Of a DNA stretch of 43,699 nucleotides, positions 25,238 to 33,927 are shown one piece after another. The first letter of the stretch is position 1. The number at the start of each line of letters is the position of its first letter. The notes under the pieces are model-generated. The model had not been told where the DNA came from. It worked only from the letters and a program-made list of their open reading frames with translations, and searched no databases. A program made the translations under genes and the position numbers. This stretch comes from Nostoc desertorum CM1-VF14 (lineage in GTDB: Bacteria; Cyanobacteriota; Cyanobacteriia; Cyanobacteriales; Nostocaceae): assembly GCA_019359245.1 (NCBI GenBank), contig JAHHHR010000063.1, forward strand, positions 1 to 43,699, in the 5' to 3' direction.

Positions 25238-25396
25238 CTAAATATTTTTGTTCTCGCGCCAATGCCTGTAGTAATTACGAAATACTTCTGTAAACTCTTG
25301 AACTATCAACTCAATAATTTCTTTCTTAAGGCTATCAGGCAGCTTTTCCCATAAAGAAAGTAACCACTTAAAAAAACTAAAAACAAGAGAAAACAT
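25238..25396 (-). CDS. small amphipathic/membrane-associated protein
   Basis: 52 residues from ATG 25396 (a TTG at 25441 would add 15). A hydrophobic aromatic N-terminal helix (MFSLVFSFFKWLLSLW) is followed by an amphipathic helix (LPDSLKKEIIELIVQEFTEVF) and a basic tail. Such short hydrophobic-plus-helical peptides occur next to conflict-system genes in cyanobacteria, but I cannot name the family. It lies 20 bp upstream of its neighbour. Confidence 0.5.
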   Translation of the reverse strand: MFSLVFSFFKWLLSLWEKLPDSLKKEIIELIVQEFTEVFRNYYRHWRENKNI

Positions 25397-25712
25397 AATT
25401 AATAATTTATTTTTTATAATTCTAGGTAAGATAGGTAACAATAATCAAAACAAATATATAAAAAATTATGTATCATGCCCATAGTATTTTTACTGAAATA
25501 CAAAATGAATCTTTACTGCAAGATAGTTGTACGGCTTCCCTATCTAAGCAGTTTAAATTTTTGGCTCTAACTAAAATGTATTGGATTAAAAGCAATTAAT
25601 AATAATTAGAACGTACATAGTTAGTAATTACAGGGGCAAAGCATTTTGGTAAAAATTTATAAACTTCAAGCAGGTTTTTATCCCAAAGCTTTGCCCAAAT
25701 GCTGGCGTTTGC

Positions 25713-27296
25713 TTACGCCAAAATAGCCATTCCTGAAGGAGGCAAATCAATTCGCACAGTTGCGCGACGGTCGTTATGATGTTGTACAGCTACAGTTTGT
25801 CCGCGCGGTGGGTAGCGTAAATATGAATCACTCCAATCACTTTTGTATAAAAAAGTCATAGTCGAGTCTGGAGGATGCATATAAGTATCTACTGTCACTT
25901 CTGCACCGCGATTTTCTAAGCCGTTGGTATTCAGCACCATCAACACTTCTGTGTCAAATAAAGTCTGTGACCAAGCAACTAATTCGCCTTGTCCGGGAAT
26001 CGAGAAAGGGGAGTCATAAAAAGATGTTTCGCGTAGATAATGATGTCCACGGCGCAATGCTTTACCAATTTTATCGTGACTGTTGCGAATCCGAGCGATC
26101 GCAGCTATCCGCAAATAAGTAGGATGGTCGATATCGAAGAAATGACAGTCTGTTGTTTGAAATGCGCCAAAAGCACCGCCAAACATTGCTTCTTTGATAT
26201 ATCTATCTTCGGCAAAGCTTCCACCTTCTATGCTGTTATCGTGATAACCTTCATTACCATCAAAAGCCTGTTCTGTTCCATAATAAATAGCAGGAATTCC
26301 TGGCGTAGTTAATTGCACCCCGACAGCATGAGCAACTTGTTCATAAAGATTAGGTACATTACTGTTTGCCGCAAATCGCTGCTTATGAGTACGGAATGAC
26401 ATATCATCATCATCCAAAATGGAGACATGATATGTCCCAATTTGGCGGTATTCTCCAGCAAGGTTGTTTTCGCTATACAAATCGAAAAATTGCTTTGGAT
26501 GTACTAACCCTTTTGCAAATGCAGTCAATTCATTAGGAGCGTGTACGCTGTCTAATACAGCACTGAGGTTGCGACCAATAATGTCTATGTACGCACCAGC
26601 CATACTACCGGAAATCATTTCCCCAGTCAATAAAAAATTGTCTTTACCGATAGATTCGGCGTATTCATGAATTGCTGTGCAGAATTTGCGGGAATCTTCT
26701 GGAGAAACGTGTTTGAGGCTATTTATTCTAAAACCATCGCAGTCAGAAAGAGCAATCCAATATTGATAAACTCTTGCTAAAGCTGCGATCGCATCATTTT
26801 TGTAAAACCAGTTATCATCATTCTGGCTGTATATTACATCTAGGATGACATACATCCTGCGATCGTGGGCAGCATCAATTAAATCTCTTAAATCTTGAGG
26901 AGTGCCAAAGTGGGGGTCAATACTTAAAAAATCTTGGATGCGATCGCTGTGGTAAGCTTCTAATTCAGAAGGTTGTCGCCAAGGTGGATTAATCCACAGC
27001 GTTGTTACTCCCAATCGCTGCAAGTAGTCTAACTTACTCTTAATTCCCCTAATAGTACCACCAACAAACTTTGTCCCTGCTGCCATCCAGTCGGCTTTGT
27101 CTTTAACTTGGAATTTTGAAAGGTTGCTGTGGTCAAAAAGTTCCCTTTTATTTTCATTATCGTCACTGAATCTATCTAATATCAATTGGTACAAAAATTG
27201 GTCACGCCAATTGATAGGACTTGGATAAACTCTCCCTCGTGGTTTCAGGTTTGTTTCAGAGAGTTGCTGGGGTGTCAATTCTTCAACTTTAGCCAT
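25713..27296 (-). CDS. alpha-amylase family (GH13) protein, probably inactive
   Basis: A 527-residue GH13-fold protein: an N-terminal substrate-barrel start (QFLYQLILDRFSDD), a (beta/alpha)8 barrel and a C-terminal beta domain. The conserved regions are altered. Region I is DVIYSQ (153-158) where DVxxNH is expected. Region II is DGFRINSLKH, with Asn192 where the catalytic nucleophile Asp normally stands. The acid/base Glu226 (LLTGEM) is kept. In region IV the His of the NHD/DHD motif is Asp297 (ILDDDDM), with Asp298 kept. I confirmed the Asn codon (AAT) and GAT codons on the reverse strand. The barrel is otherwise intact, without frameshift, so selection seems to keep it. It may be a carbohydrate-binding pseudoenzyme. 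It is upstream of nothing on its strand but lies next to hypB's end. Confidence 0.85.
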   Translation of the reverse strand: MAKVEELTPQQLSETNLKPRGRVYPSPINWRDQFLYQLILDRFSDDNENKRELFDHSNLSKFQVKDKADWMAAGTKFVGGTIRGIKSKLDYLQRLGVTTLWINPPWRQPSELEAYHSDRIQDFLSIDPHFGTPQDLRDLIDAAHDRRMYVILDVIYSQNDDNWFYKNDAIAALARVYQYWIALSDCDGFRINSLKHVSPEDSRKFCTAIHEYAESIGKDNFLLTGEMISGSMAGAYIDIIGRNLSAVLDSVHAPNELTAFAKGLVHPKQFFDLYSENNLAGEYRQIGTYHVSILDDDDMSFRTHKQRFAANSNVPNLYEQVAHAVGVQLTTPGIPAIYYGTEQAFDGNEGYHDNSIEGGSFAEDRYIKEAMFGGAFGAFQTTDCHFFDIDHPTYLRIAAIARIRNSHDKIGKALRRGHHYLRETSFYDSPFSIPGQGELVAWSQTLFDTEVLMVLNTNGLENRGAEVTVDTYMHPPDSTMTFLYKSDWSDSYLRYPPRGQTVAVQHHNDRRATVRIDLPPSGMAILA

Positions 27297-27522
27297 GAGG
27301 ATTTACGCACAGATAGGAAAATGGCAGTATGCATTTCCAATGTTAGAAAAAATACTTCCATTTTTCATGAACCCACAGAGGGATTCAGTAAATCAATGAC
27401 TTAATTTTGTGATGATAGACTTTAAAATTACCTATCTCTTCGCTTACGTCCTTTGCGGTAGCCTGCGGCTTGCCGCTCTGCGTCTACGTAAAAAAATTAG
27501 ATATTCATCAAGCGGTAAGAGA

Positions 27523-28353
27523 TTAATGCTGACAAGTTTTTAAGTTTTCAATTAGCCACGCGTACCACTTCTCTAAGCCAGTACTAGAAGTTGCAGAAAC
27601 TTGAAAAATCTGAATTTGGGGATTTATTTCTCTAGCATAAGCTATGCACTTTTGAACATCAAAATCTACATAAGGCAGTAAATCAATTTTAGTGAGAATC
27701 ATAATGTTACTAGCACGGAATATATGCGGATATTTTAGCGGCTTATCTTCTCCCTCCGTGACAGAAAGAATTACTACTTTTGCCTGTTCTCCCAAATCAA
27801 ATAAGGCTGGACAAACCAAATTTCCGACATTTTCAATCATCACAACTGAGTTTAGCGGTGGATTCAGTTGTTGTAAACCCCTCTCTATCATTAATGCATC
27901 TAAATGACAGCCTGTTCCGGTGTTTATTTGGATGACTTTAGAACCTGTTTCTTTTATTTTTTTGGCATCGTTAATCGTTTCTTGGTCGCCTTCAATTACA
28001 CTAATAGATAATTGATGCTTTAAATCATTGATAGTTTGCGTAAGAAGAGTTGTTTTACCAGCGCCGGGAGAACTCATTAAATTTAAAGCAAGAATATTTC
28101 GCCCTTTAAACCATCCCCGATTTTGGGCAGCTAGCAGATTATTTTTTGCTAAAATATCCTGTTCTAAAGATATTGTTGTATTGTGTATTTTGGCATGAAT
28201 TTGAGGTGCTTCTATATGAGTATCATGGCTGTGGGAATGAGTGATAACAGTACCATCTGGTAAAGTGTGAGTATGATGATCTTCAGCTTCATCTGTTTCT
28301 AGATTGATAATTTTAGTTGTACCATCATCAGAACAACCGCAGGTTATACACAT
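27523..28353 (-). CDS. hypB: HypB, GTPase for nickel insertion
   Basis: The 276-residue GTPase inserts Ni into the large subunit of [NiFe] hydrogenase together with HypA. The N-terminus has the metal-binding CxxCGC motif (MCITCGC) and a His-rich stretch (about 26-46) for nickel storage. The P-loop is SSPGAGKTT (94-102), the metal site TGTGCHLDA is in the middle, and the guanine-specifying TKID is near the C-terminus (ILTKIDLLPY). Length is normal. It is the last gene of the cluster; it overlaps hypA by 10 bp. Confidence 0.96.
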   Translation of the reverse strand: MCITCGCSDDGTTKIINLETDEAEDHHTHTLPDGTVITHSHSHDTHIEAPQIHAKIHNTTISLEQDILAKNNLLAAQNRGWFKGRNILALNLMSSPGAGKTTLLTQTINDLKHQLSISVIEGDQETINDAKKIKETGSKVIQINTGTGCHLDALMIERGLQQLNPPLNSVVMIENVGNLVCPALFDLGEQAKVVILSVTEGEDKPLKYPHIFRASNIMILTKIDLLPYVDFDVQKCIAYAREINPQIQIFQVSATSSTGLEKWYAWLIENLKTCQH

Positions 28354-28685
28354 AATTCCTCTATTTCTATTTCTTTAATTTTCAGTTCTTCACCAGTAAT
28401 TAAATCTAATTGCACACTACCGCAGTTACAGATACCAAATGGTTTATCTAAATAAATTTCTGCACCGCATTGGCGACATCGCCCTAAGCCAGGAATTTCT
28501 AAAATTTCTAATGCCGCCCCTTCTAAAACTGTGCCTTGAGTGCAAATATCAAAACAAAATCGGATAGCATCGGGCATAATGGCTGAAAGTTTGCCAATTT
28601 CTAATAAAACTCGTTGCACTTTTGCGCCTTTGGCATGTTCAGTCACAATTGCCACAATATTTTGGGTAATTCCAAGTTCGTGCAT
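28344..28685 (-). CDS. hypA: HypA, nickel chaperone
   Basis: The 113-residue protein delivers nickel with HypB. The Met-His-Glu N-terminus needed for Ni binding (MHELGITQNIV) marks ATG 28685 as the start; the longer frame to 28712 would bury this His and is rejected. The zinc ribbon is CRQC...CNCGS (two Cys pairs). The stop lies inside the start of hypB (10-bp overlap), and hypE ends 20 bp upstream, so these genes form one operon. Confidence 0.95.
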   Translation of the reverse strand: MHELGITQNIVAIVTEHAKGAKVQRVLLEIGKLSAIMPDAIRFCFDICTQGTVLEGAALEILEIPGLGRCRQCGAEIYLDKPFGICNCGSVQLDLITGEELKIKEIEIEELCV

Positions 28686-28705
28686 ACTATAAAATCTATT
28701 AAAAA

Positions 28706-29809
28706 TTAACAAATTCGTGGCAATTGGTCGCCTACTAACATATCCACAATTCTTTCAGCGCCAAAAACTGTTTTTAACAATACGATACCTGGAGGTGATG
28801 TAATAACTTCGCCAATAATACAAGCATCTTTGCCTGCTGGGTGTAATTTCATAGCTGATAAAACGTTTTCAGCATTCTTTTTTGGAACCACTACAACTAA
28901 CTTACCTTCATTAGCTAAATACAACGGGTCTAAACCGAGAATTTCGCAAACTCCGTTGACTTCTTCCCGGACTGGGATAGATTCTTCAAAGATACGAATT
29001 CCCACATTGGAACTGAGAGCAAATTCATTTAATACTGTAGCTAAACCACCGCGTGTAGCATCTCGCATAGCATGAATTTGGGGACACACATGGAGAATAT
29101 TTTCTACTAAACTATGCAACGGCTGACAATCACTTTCAATATTAGTCTCTAAAGCTAATTCCCCACGGGCAATTAAAATCGCTGTCCCATGATTGCCTAT
29201 TTCACCATTAATTATTATTGCATCTCCAGGTTTAATATTTTGGGCGGAAATGTTAACTCCTCGTGGAATGATACCAATACCAGCAGTATTAATAAAGAGT
29301 TTATCGGCAGCACCACGATGTACAACTTTTGTGTCACCAGTGACAATTTGAATACCCGCTTTTTCTGCGGCTGCTTTCATACTGGCTGCGACACGGCGTA
29401 AGGTTTCTACTGGTAATCCTTCTTCTAAAATTACGCTACAAGTTAGGTATAAAGGTTTTGCACCGCTTACAGCTAAATCATTAACTGTGCCGTTTATAGC
29501 TAATTCTCCTATATCACTTCCGGGGAAAAATAACGGGTCTACAACATAAGAATCTGTAGTAAATGCGAGTCTGTCTCCTTGTTGGAGGAGAGGGGTTAGG
29601 TTGAAGCTGGCTTGGTCTTCTAGTTGTGAGAGAATGGGGTTATCAAAATTGCTGACAAAGATATCGTCTATTAAATCACGCATGGCTTTACCACCGCTAC
29701 CATGTGCGAGAGTTATATGAGTGTCTTGCACTTTTCTTTGGCGACGGCGGACTTGTTCTATTTTTTGGAATAGGGGATTTTGTATTGGGTTTGTGGAGGA
29801 AATATTCAT
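28706..29809 (-). CDS. hypE: HypE, carbamoyl phosphate-derived cyanide synthesis
   Basis: From ATG 29809 the product has 367 residues (the frame is open to 30097 but the added part is repeat-derived and basic). HypE takes the carbamoyl group from HypF onto its C-terminal Cys and dehydrates it to the cyano ligand of the Fe(CN)2CO site. Visible are the PurM-like ATP-binding start (LAHGSGGKAMRDLI), VTGDTKVVHRG, and the C-terminal motif ending PRIC, with the acceptor Cys as the last residue. A dispersed repeat (29825-29868) separates it from hypD. Confidence 0.95.
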   Translation of the reverse strand: MNISSTNPIQNPLFQKIEQVRRRQRKVQDTHITLAHGSGGKAMRDLIDDIFVSNFDNPILSQLEDQASFNLTPLLQQGDRLAFTTDSYVVDPLFFPGSDIGELAINGTVNDLAVSGAKPLYLTCSVILEEGLPVETLRRVAASMKAAAEKAGIQIVTGDTKVVHRGAADKLFINTAGIGIIPRGVNISAQNIKPGDAIIINGEIGNHGTAILIARGELALETNIESDCQPLHSLVENILHVCPQIHAMRDATRGGLATVLNEFALSSNVGIRIFEESIPVREEVNGVCEILGLDPLYLANEGKLVVVVPKKNAENVLSAMKLHPAGKDACIIGEVITSPPGIVLLKTVFGAERIVDMLVGDQLPRIC

Positions 29810-29824
29810 ATTAAAATTTTTTTT

Positions 29825-29868
29825 AAACGCAAAGGGACGCAAAGGGAAGCGCAGAGGTACGCAGAGTA
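29825..29868. repeat. dispersed Nostoc repeat between hypE and hypD
   Basis: AACGCAAAGGGACGCAAAGG continuing to GCGCAGAGGTACGCAGAG is nearly identical to the left arm of the inverted repeat at 4139-4182. It sits in the 59 bp between the two hyp genes and ends 1 bp before the hypD stop. Confidence 0.7.
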
Positions 29869-31050
29869 TTAGAAGTCTGAGGAGAAGCCGCAGGCGGGGA
29901 GAGGTTCTTGAGTTATTTTTGGTTTTTGGGTGATTGTTCTTTTGGCAATGGTGGAGAGTCGCCCATATTTGTAATAGGCTGCACAAGCGCCTTCGGAAGA
30001 TACCATGCAAGTACCGATTGGTGTTTCTGGTGTGCAAGCTGTACCGAATACTTTGCATTCCCAAGGCTTTAAGACTCCTTTGAGAATTTCTCCACATTTA
30101 CAAGCTTTATGGTCGGCTACTTTGAGGTTAGGAATGGTAAATTTAAGTTCGGCATCAAATTGGGCATATTCTGGTTGAATTTTTAATCCTGAATAAGGGA
30201 TGTCACCTAAGCCGCGCCAATCAAAACTATCTCGGATAGCGAAAACTTTATTTATGGCTTGTAGGGCTACTGTGTTCCCGCTTTTTTGGACAATTCGGTT
30301 ATATTGGTTTTCAACTTCACAACGATTTTCTACTAGCTGTTGCAATAGCATCCAAATTGATTGGAGAATATCTAACGGTTCAAATCCTGAGACGACAATT
30401 GGCTTATTATATTGTTGGGAAATAAACTCATAAGGGTCTGTGCCAATTACCATGCTCACATGACCAGGCCCAACAAATCCATCTAGTTGTAAGTCGGGAT
30501 TATCTAATAGTGCTTTGAGGGCGGGAATCACGAGGACGTGATTGCTAAACATACTAAAGTTATGAATTTTTTCGGCTGCGGCTTGCAGGATGGTGAAGGC
30601 GGTGCTGGGGGCTGTGGTTTCAAAGCCTAATGCGAAGAAGACTACTTCTTTGTCGGGGTTATCTTTGGCAATTTGCAGGCTGTCTAGGGGAGAGTACACC
30701 ATACGGATGTCTGCACCTTGTGCCCTGGCTTGCAGCAAAGTGGTTTTGGAACCGGGAACTCGCATTGCGTCGCCAAAGGTGGCAAAAATGACGTTATGAT
30801 TTTGGGAGATTGCGATCGCATCATCTAATCTCCCTTTTGGCATAACGCATACTGGACAACCAGGCCCATGAATTAGTTCAATGGCTTGGGGTAAAATTTC
30901 TTCGATACCGTATTTAAATATGGAATGGGTATGTCCGCCACATACTTCCATTATTTTGATAGGTTTTTCTAGGTGGTTGCATAATTTGGCGATTTCGCGG
31001 CATAAGGCTTCTGCTTTTTCCGGTTCGCGGAATTCATCAACATATTTCAT
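29869..31050 (-). CDS. hypD: HypD, iron-sulfur scaffold for Fe(CN)2CO assembly
   Basis: The 393-residue protein binds iron, holds a [4Fe-4S] cluster and, with HypC, is the scaffold for the cyano/carbonyl iron. Typical motifs are EVCGGHTHSIFKYG (active Cys, about residue 38), HGPGCPVCVMP with the CPVC pair, and the C-terminal cysteines around ACKCGEILKGVLKPWEC and GTACTPETPIGTCMVS that hold the cluster. Length and N-terminus (MKYVDEFREPEKA) are normal. It lies 186 bp after hypC, with a repeat between. Confidence 0.96.
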   Translation of the reverse strand: MKYVDEFREPEKAEALCREIAKLCNHLEKPIKIMEVCGGHTHSIFKYGIEEILPQAIELIHGPGCPVCVMPKGRLDDAIAISQNHNVIFATFGDAMRVPGSKTTLLQARAQGADIRMVYSPLDSLQIAKDNPDKEVVFFALGFETTAPSTAFTILQAAAEKIHNFSMFSNHVLVIPALKALLDNPDLQLDGFVGPGHVSMVIGTDPYEFISQQYNKPIVVSGFEPLDILQSIWMLLQQLVENRCEVENQYNRIVQKSGNTVALQAINKVFAIRDSFDWRGLGDIPYSGLKIQPEYAQFDAELKFTIPNLKVADHKACKCGEILKGVLKPWECKVFGTACTPETPIGTCMVSSEGACAAYYKYGRLSTIAKRTITQKPKITQEPLPACGFSSDF

Positions 31051-31084
31051 AGAGATTGATAAATAGTTTTTGGATATCAGTTAA

Positions 31085-31190
31085 TTTCGCTTTCTTTACG
31101 GGGTATTTTTTAATGAACCGCAAAGAGCGCGTACCCCTGCGGGGAAGCAAGCTACGCGCAGCGTCTCGTAGAGAAGAAAAAAAGAAATTA
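31085..31190. repeat. dispersed repeat between hypD and hypC
   Basis: GCGCGTACCCCTGCGGGGAA and CGCGCAGCGTCTCGTAGAGA form a GC-rich structured Nostoc repeat in the 186-bp gap. A related shorter repeat (GTAGAGGCGCAGAGAGCGTA) occurs at 31525-31545 between hypC and hypF. Confidence 0.6.
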
Positions 31191-31236
31191 AACTCTTCCT
31201 CTGTCCTTCTACGTGAGACAAGAACAACCTATTATT

Positions 31237-31497
31237 TTAAGTACTAATCCCTGCTTGTGCTGCGGCTAATTCTTGGAATAGTTGTAATGTTTCTGCCGCT
31301 TCTTGTTCGTTAATTCGATTCATGGCAAAGCCAACATGTACTAGTACCCAATCACCAATACAAGCTTCGGGGGGATGTTGTTCATCTACGATACAAGCAA
31401 TATTTACTTCACGCTTAACACCACCGATATTAACTATGGCTAGTTTACGGTTAACGTCAGTAATTTCTATAATTTGTCCGGGAATTCCTAAGCACAT
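31237..31497 (-). CDS. hypC: HypC, hydrogenase maturation chaperone
   Basis: The 86-residue protein starts MCLGIPGQI, with the N-terminal Cys that (after Met removal) carries the iron precursor from HypD to the hydrogenase large subunit. The OB-fold-like core (VGFAMNRINEQEA) is typical of HypC/HupF proteins. Length is normal. It lies between hypF and hypD, as in other heterocystous cyanobacteria (hypFCDEAB order). Confidence 0.95.
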   Translation of the reverse strand: MCLGIPGQIIEITDVNRKLAIVNIGGVKREVNIACIVDEQHPPEACIGDWVLVHVGFAMNRINEQEAAETLQLFQELAAAQAGIST

Positions 31498-31578
31498 TTT
31501 TTTATTTTTTAAGATAAACTAACCGTAGAGGCGCAGAGAGCGTAGAGAAAATTATTTCTGAGAACAAGTTGTCAAATA

Positions 31579-33927
31579 TCAAGGCTCATGTATTAATTGT
31601 GCGGCTGCAATAACTGCTTGTCCTAAAGATAACCCGCCGTCATTAGCTGGAACTAAGCTGTGAGTAAGTACTTTTATTCCCAATGTTTGTAATCGTTTGG
31701 TAACTTGGTCTAACAATATACAATTTTGAAATACTCCTCCTGTTAGCGCTACCTGAGAAATCAGATTTTCTTCAGAAAGAAGCTTAACCATTTCCACAAT
31801 CGCATTTGCTAAACCTTTGTGAAATTTGGCAACTATAACTTGTTGTGGAATCTGCTGCTGTAAGTCATGGAGCAATGCTTGCCACATTGGACGCGGGTCT
31901 ATATAGTAAATACTATCTGAAATGCTAAAGTTAAAAGGATAGATTAGCGTTTCTTTATCATTATTTAAGCTACTAACATCTACTATAGCTTCCATTGCGA
32001 TCGCAGCTTGTCCTTCATAGCTACATTCATCTCTATAAATACCGATAGCTGCCGCCACTGCATCGAACAACCGCCCCACTGAGGAAGCTAGAGGAGAGTT
32101 AATTTTTTTCTCCATAAGTTGATTCAGTAGTTTTAGTGGCTTATTTTTCAGGAATTTTACGATTTCTAAATCAGCATACTGCTGTTGACAATCATCCCAA
32201 AGATTAGCAGCTATTAATTGCGCATAAGTATTACGCCAAGGCTGATAAATTGCTTGTTCACCACCAATCATTGCTACTGGTTTAAACGTTGCTAGTCGCT
32301 GAAATTTACGATAATCTGCTAAAAGGAATTCTCCACCCCAGAGTGTACCATCACCACCGTAACCTAAACCATCTAAAGCTATACCTAATATTGGAGGTGA
32401 ATCTAAAGGAATTCCATTTTCTGCCATGCAAGCAGTAATATGCGCGTGATGATGTTGAATTTGATAAAGTTTTATTTGATTTATATCCGCTATTTCTTTA
32501 CCAAGTTTGCTAGAAATGTATTCAGGATGTTTATCAATGGCTATTATTTCTGGTTGATGCTCAAATAAGTTTAAGTGTAAATTCAAAGTCTCTTGATAAG
32601 CATTTAAAGCCGCAGCATTTTCTAAATCTCCCAGATGTTGAGAGAGAATTGCTCCTCCTTCACGCAATAAGCAAAAGGTATTTTTTAACTCACTACCCAT
32701 TGCTAAAATTTGCGGTACATCTTGAAACCCCGGTGGTAAGCTAATAGATGCTGGTGCATATCCTCTGGCACGGCGAACTATTTGAGTTTTATCACCGATA
32801 ACTCTCACCACTGAATCATCTACTCGATTAATAATCTCTCGATTGTGAAAAAGAAAGTAATCAGCGATTGTCCCTAATTTATCTCTTGCTTCGTCGTTAT
32901 CAATACATTGTGGTTCATCGGCGAGATTACCACTTGTTAAAACAATTGGGCGATTCATCCGCCGGAGAATTAAATGATGTAAGGGCGTATAAGGTAGCAT
33001 GAAACCGAGGTTATTTTGCCCTGCTGCTACTGATGGTGCTACTACTTTTTTACCTGTCGCTTGTAATAAAACAATTGGTGCAGCAGAACTTGCCAGTAAT
33101 TCCTTTTCTTTGGCGTTGACAGTACAATATTGTTCAATTATCTCAATATCTCGCGCCATTAAAGCAAATGGTTTGTGATAGCGCCTTTTGCGCTGACGCA
33201 GTTTTTGTACAGCAGCTTCTTGAGTCGCATCGCAAGCTAAATGAATACCACTTAACCCTTTAATTGCGACAATCTCGCCTCTTTGCAATAAAGTACAAAC
33301 GGCATCAACATCATCCAGCATAGAAAACATGGAAGCAGTTACCGATTTACCATCAGCACGTTCTAACCAAGCTGTGGGGCCGCAAGCATGGCAAGCTAGA
33401 GGTTGGGCATGAAAACGGCGGTTTTCAACATCATGGTATTCCTTTGCACATTCGGGACATATAGCAAACGCAGACATACTGGTATTGCATCTGTCGTAAG
33501 GAATCGCACGAATAATACTCAGGCGAGGGCCGCAATGAGTACAGTTAGTAAATGGATAACGATAAAAGCGGCTAAAAGGGTCGAATATTTCTTTTTGACA
33601 CTGGGGACAAGTGGCTGCATCAGGAGTAATTTCCGTTTTAATGGCATTACTGACACTAGTAGAAATCACAAAATTATCAAATTTTAATTCACCTTTATAA
33701 ATAATTCTTGTTAATTGATTGATTCTTGCTAACGGTGGACATTCGGTTTCCAATCTGGCAACAAATTCTGTTATTGCTTCCTCACTACCAGATACCCGAA
33801 TTAATACACCTTGCCCGTCATTACAAACATCCCCACCCAAACCACAAGCTTTAGCAATACGATATACAGTAGGGCGAAATCCTACTCCTTGAACAGTACC
33901 ACGAACTCTAATTTCTTCAGTTGGCAT
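31579..33927 (-). CDS. hypF: HypF, carbamoyltransferase
   Basis: A 782-residue multidomain enzyme that uses carbamoyl phosphate and ATP to carbamoylate HypE. In order: acylphosphatase domain (VRGTVQGVGFRPTVYRIA, residues 8-25), double zinc finger with four CxxC pairs (CPQC, CTHCGPR, CPEC, CHACGP, about 108-185), YrdC-like domain (about 200-380, with IVALKGLSG-type IVAIKGLSG), and a Kae1-like carbamoyltransferase domain with the metal-binding HHAHITACMAENG. All motifs are intact. The gene overlaps the upstream NHL gene by 11 bp. Confidence 0.96.
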   Translation of the reverse strand: MPTEEIRVRGTVQGVGFRPTVYRIAKACGLGGDVCNDGQGVLIRVSGSEEAITEFVARLETECPPLARINQLTRIIYKGELKFDNFVISTSVSNAIKTEITPDAATCPQCQKEIFDPFSRFYRYPFTNCTHCGPRLSIIRAIPYDRCNTSMSAFAICPECAKEYHDVENRRFHAQPLACHACGPTAWLERADGKSVTASMFSMLDDVDAVCTLLQRGEIVAIKGLSGIHLACDATQEAAVQKLRQRKRRYHKPFALMARDIEIIEQYCTVNAKEKELLASSAAPIVLLQATGKKVVAPSVAAGQNNLGFMLPYTPLHHLILRRMNRPIVLTSGNLADEPQCIDNDEARDKLGTIADYFLFHNREIINRVDDSVVRVIGDKTQIVRRARGYAPASISLPPGFQDVPQILAMGSELKNTFCLLREGGAILSQHLGDLENAAALNAYQETLNLHLNLFEHQPEIIAIDKHPEYISSKLGKEIADINQIKLYQIQHHHAHITACMAENGIPLDSPPILGIALDGLGYGGDGTLWGGEFLLADYRKFQRLATFKPVAMIGGEQAIYQPWRNTYAQLIAANLWDDCQQQYADLEIVKFLKNKPLKLLNQLMEKKINSPLASSVGRLFDAVAAAIGIYRDECSYEGQAAIAMEAIVDVSSLNNDKETLIYPFNFSISDSIYYIDPRPMWQALLHDLQQQIPQQVIVAKFHKGLANAIVEMVKLLSEENLISQVALTGGVFQNCILLDQVTKRLQTLGIKVLTHSLVPANDGGLSLGQAVIAAAQLIHEP

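Noticed and set aside
29810..30097. 96 extra N-terminal codons for HypE
   Set aside because: They overlap the end of hypD and the dispersed repeat. The residues are basic and unlike HypE; ATG 29809 fits the family.
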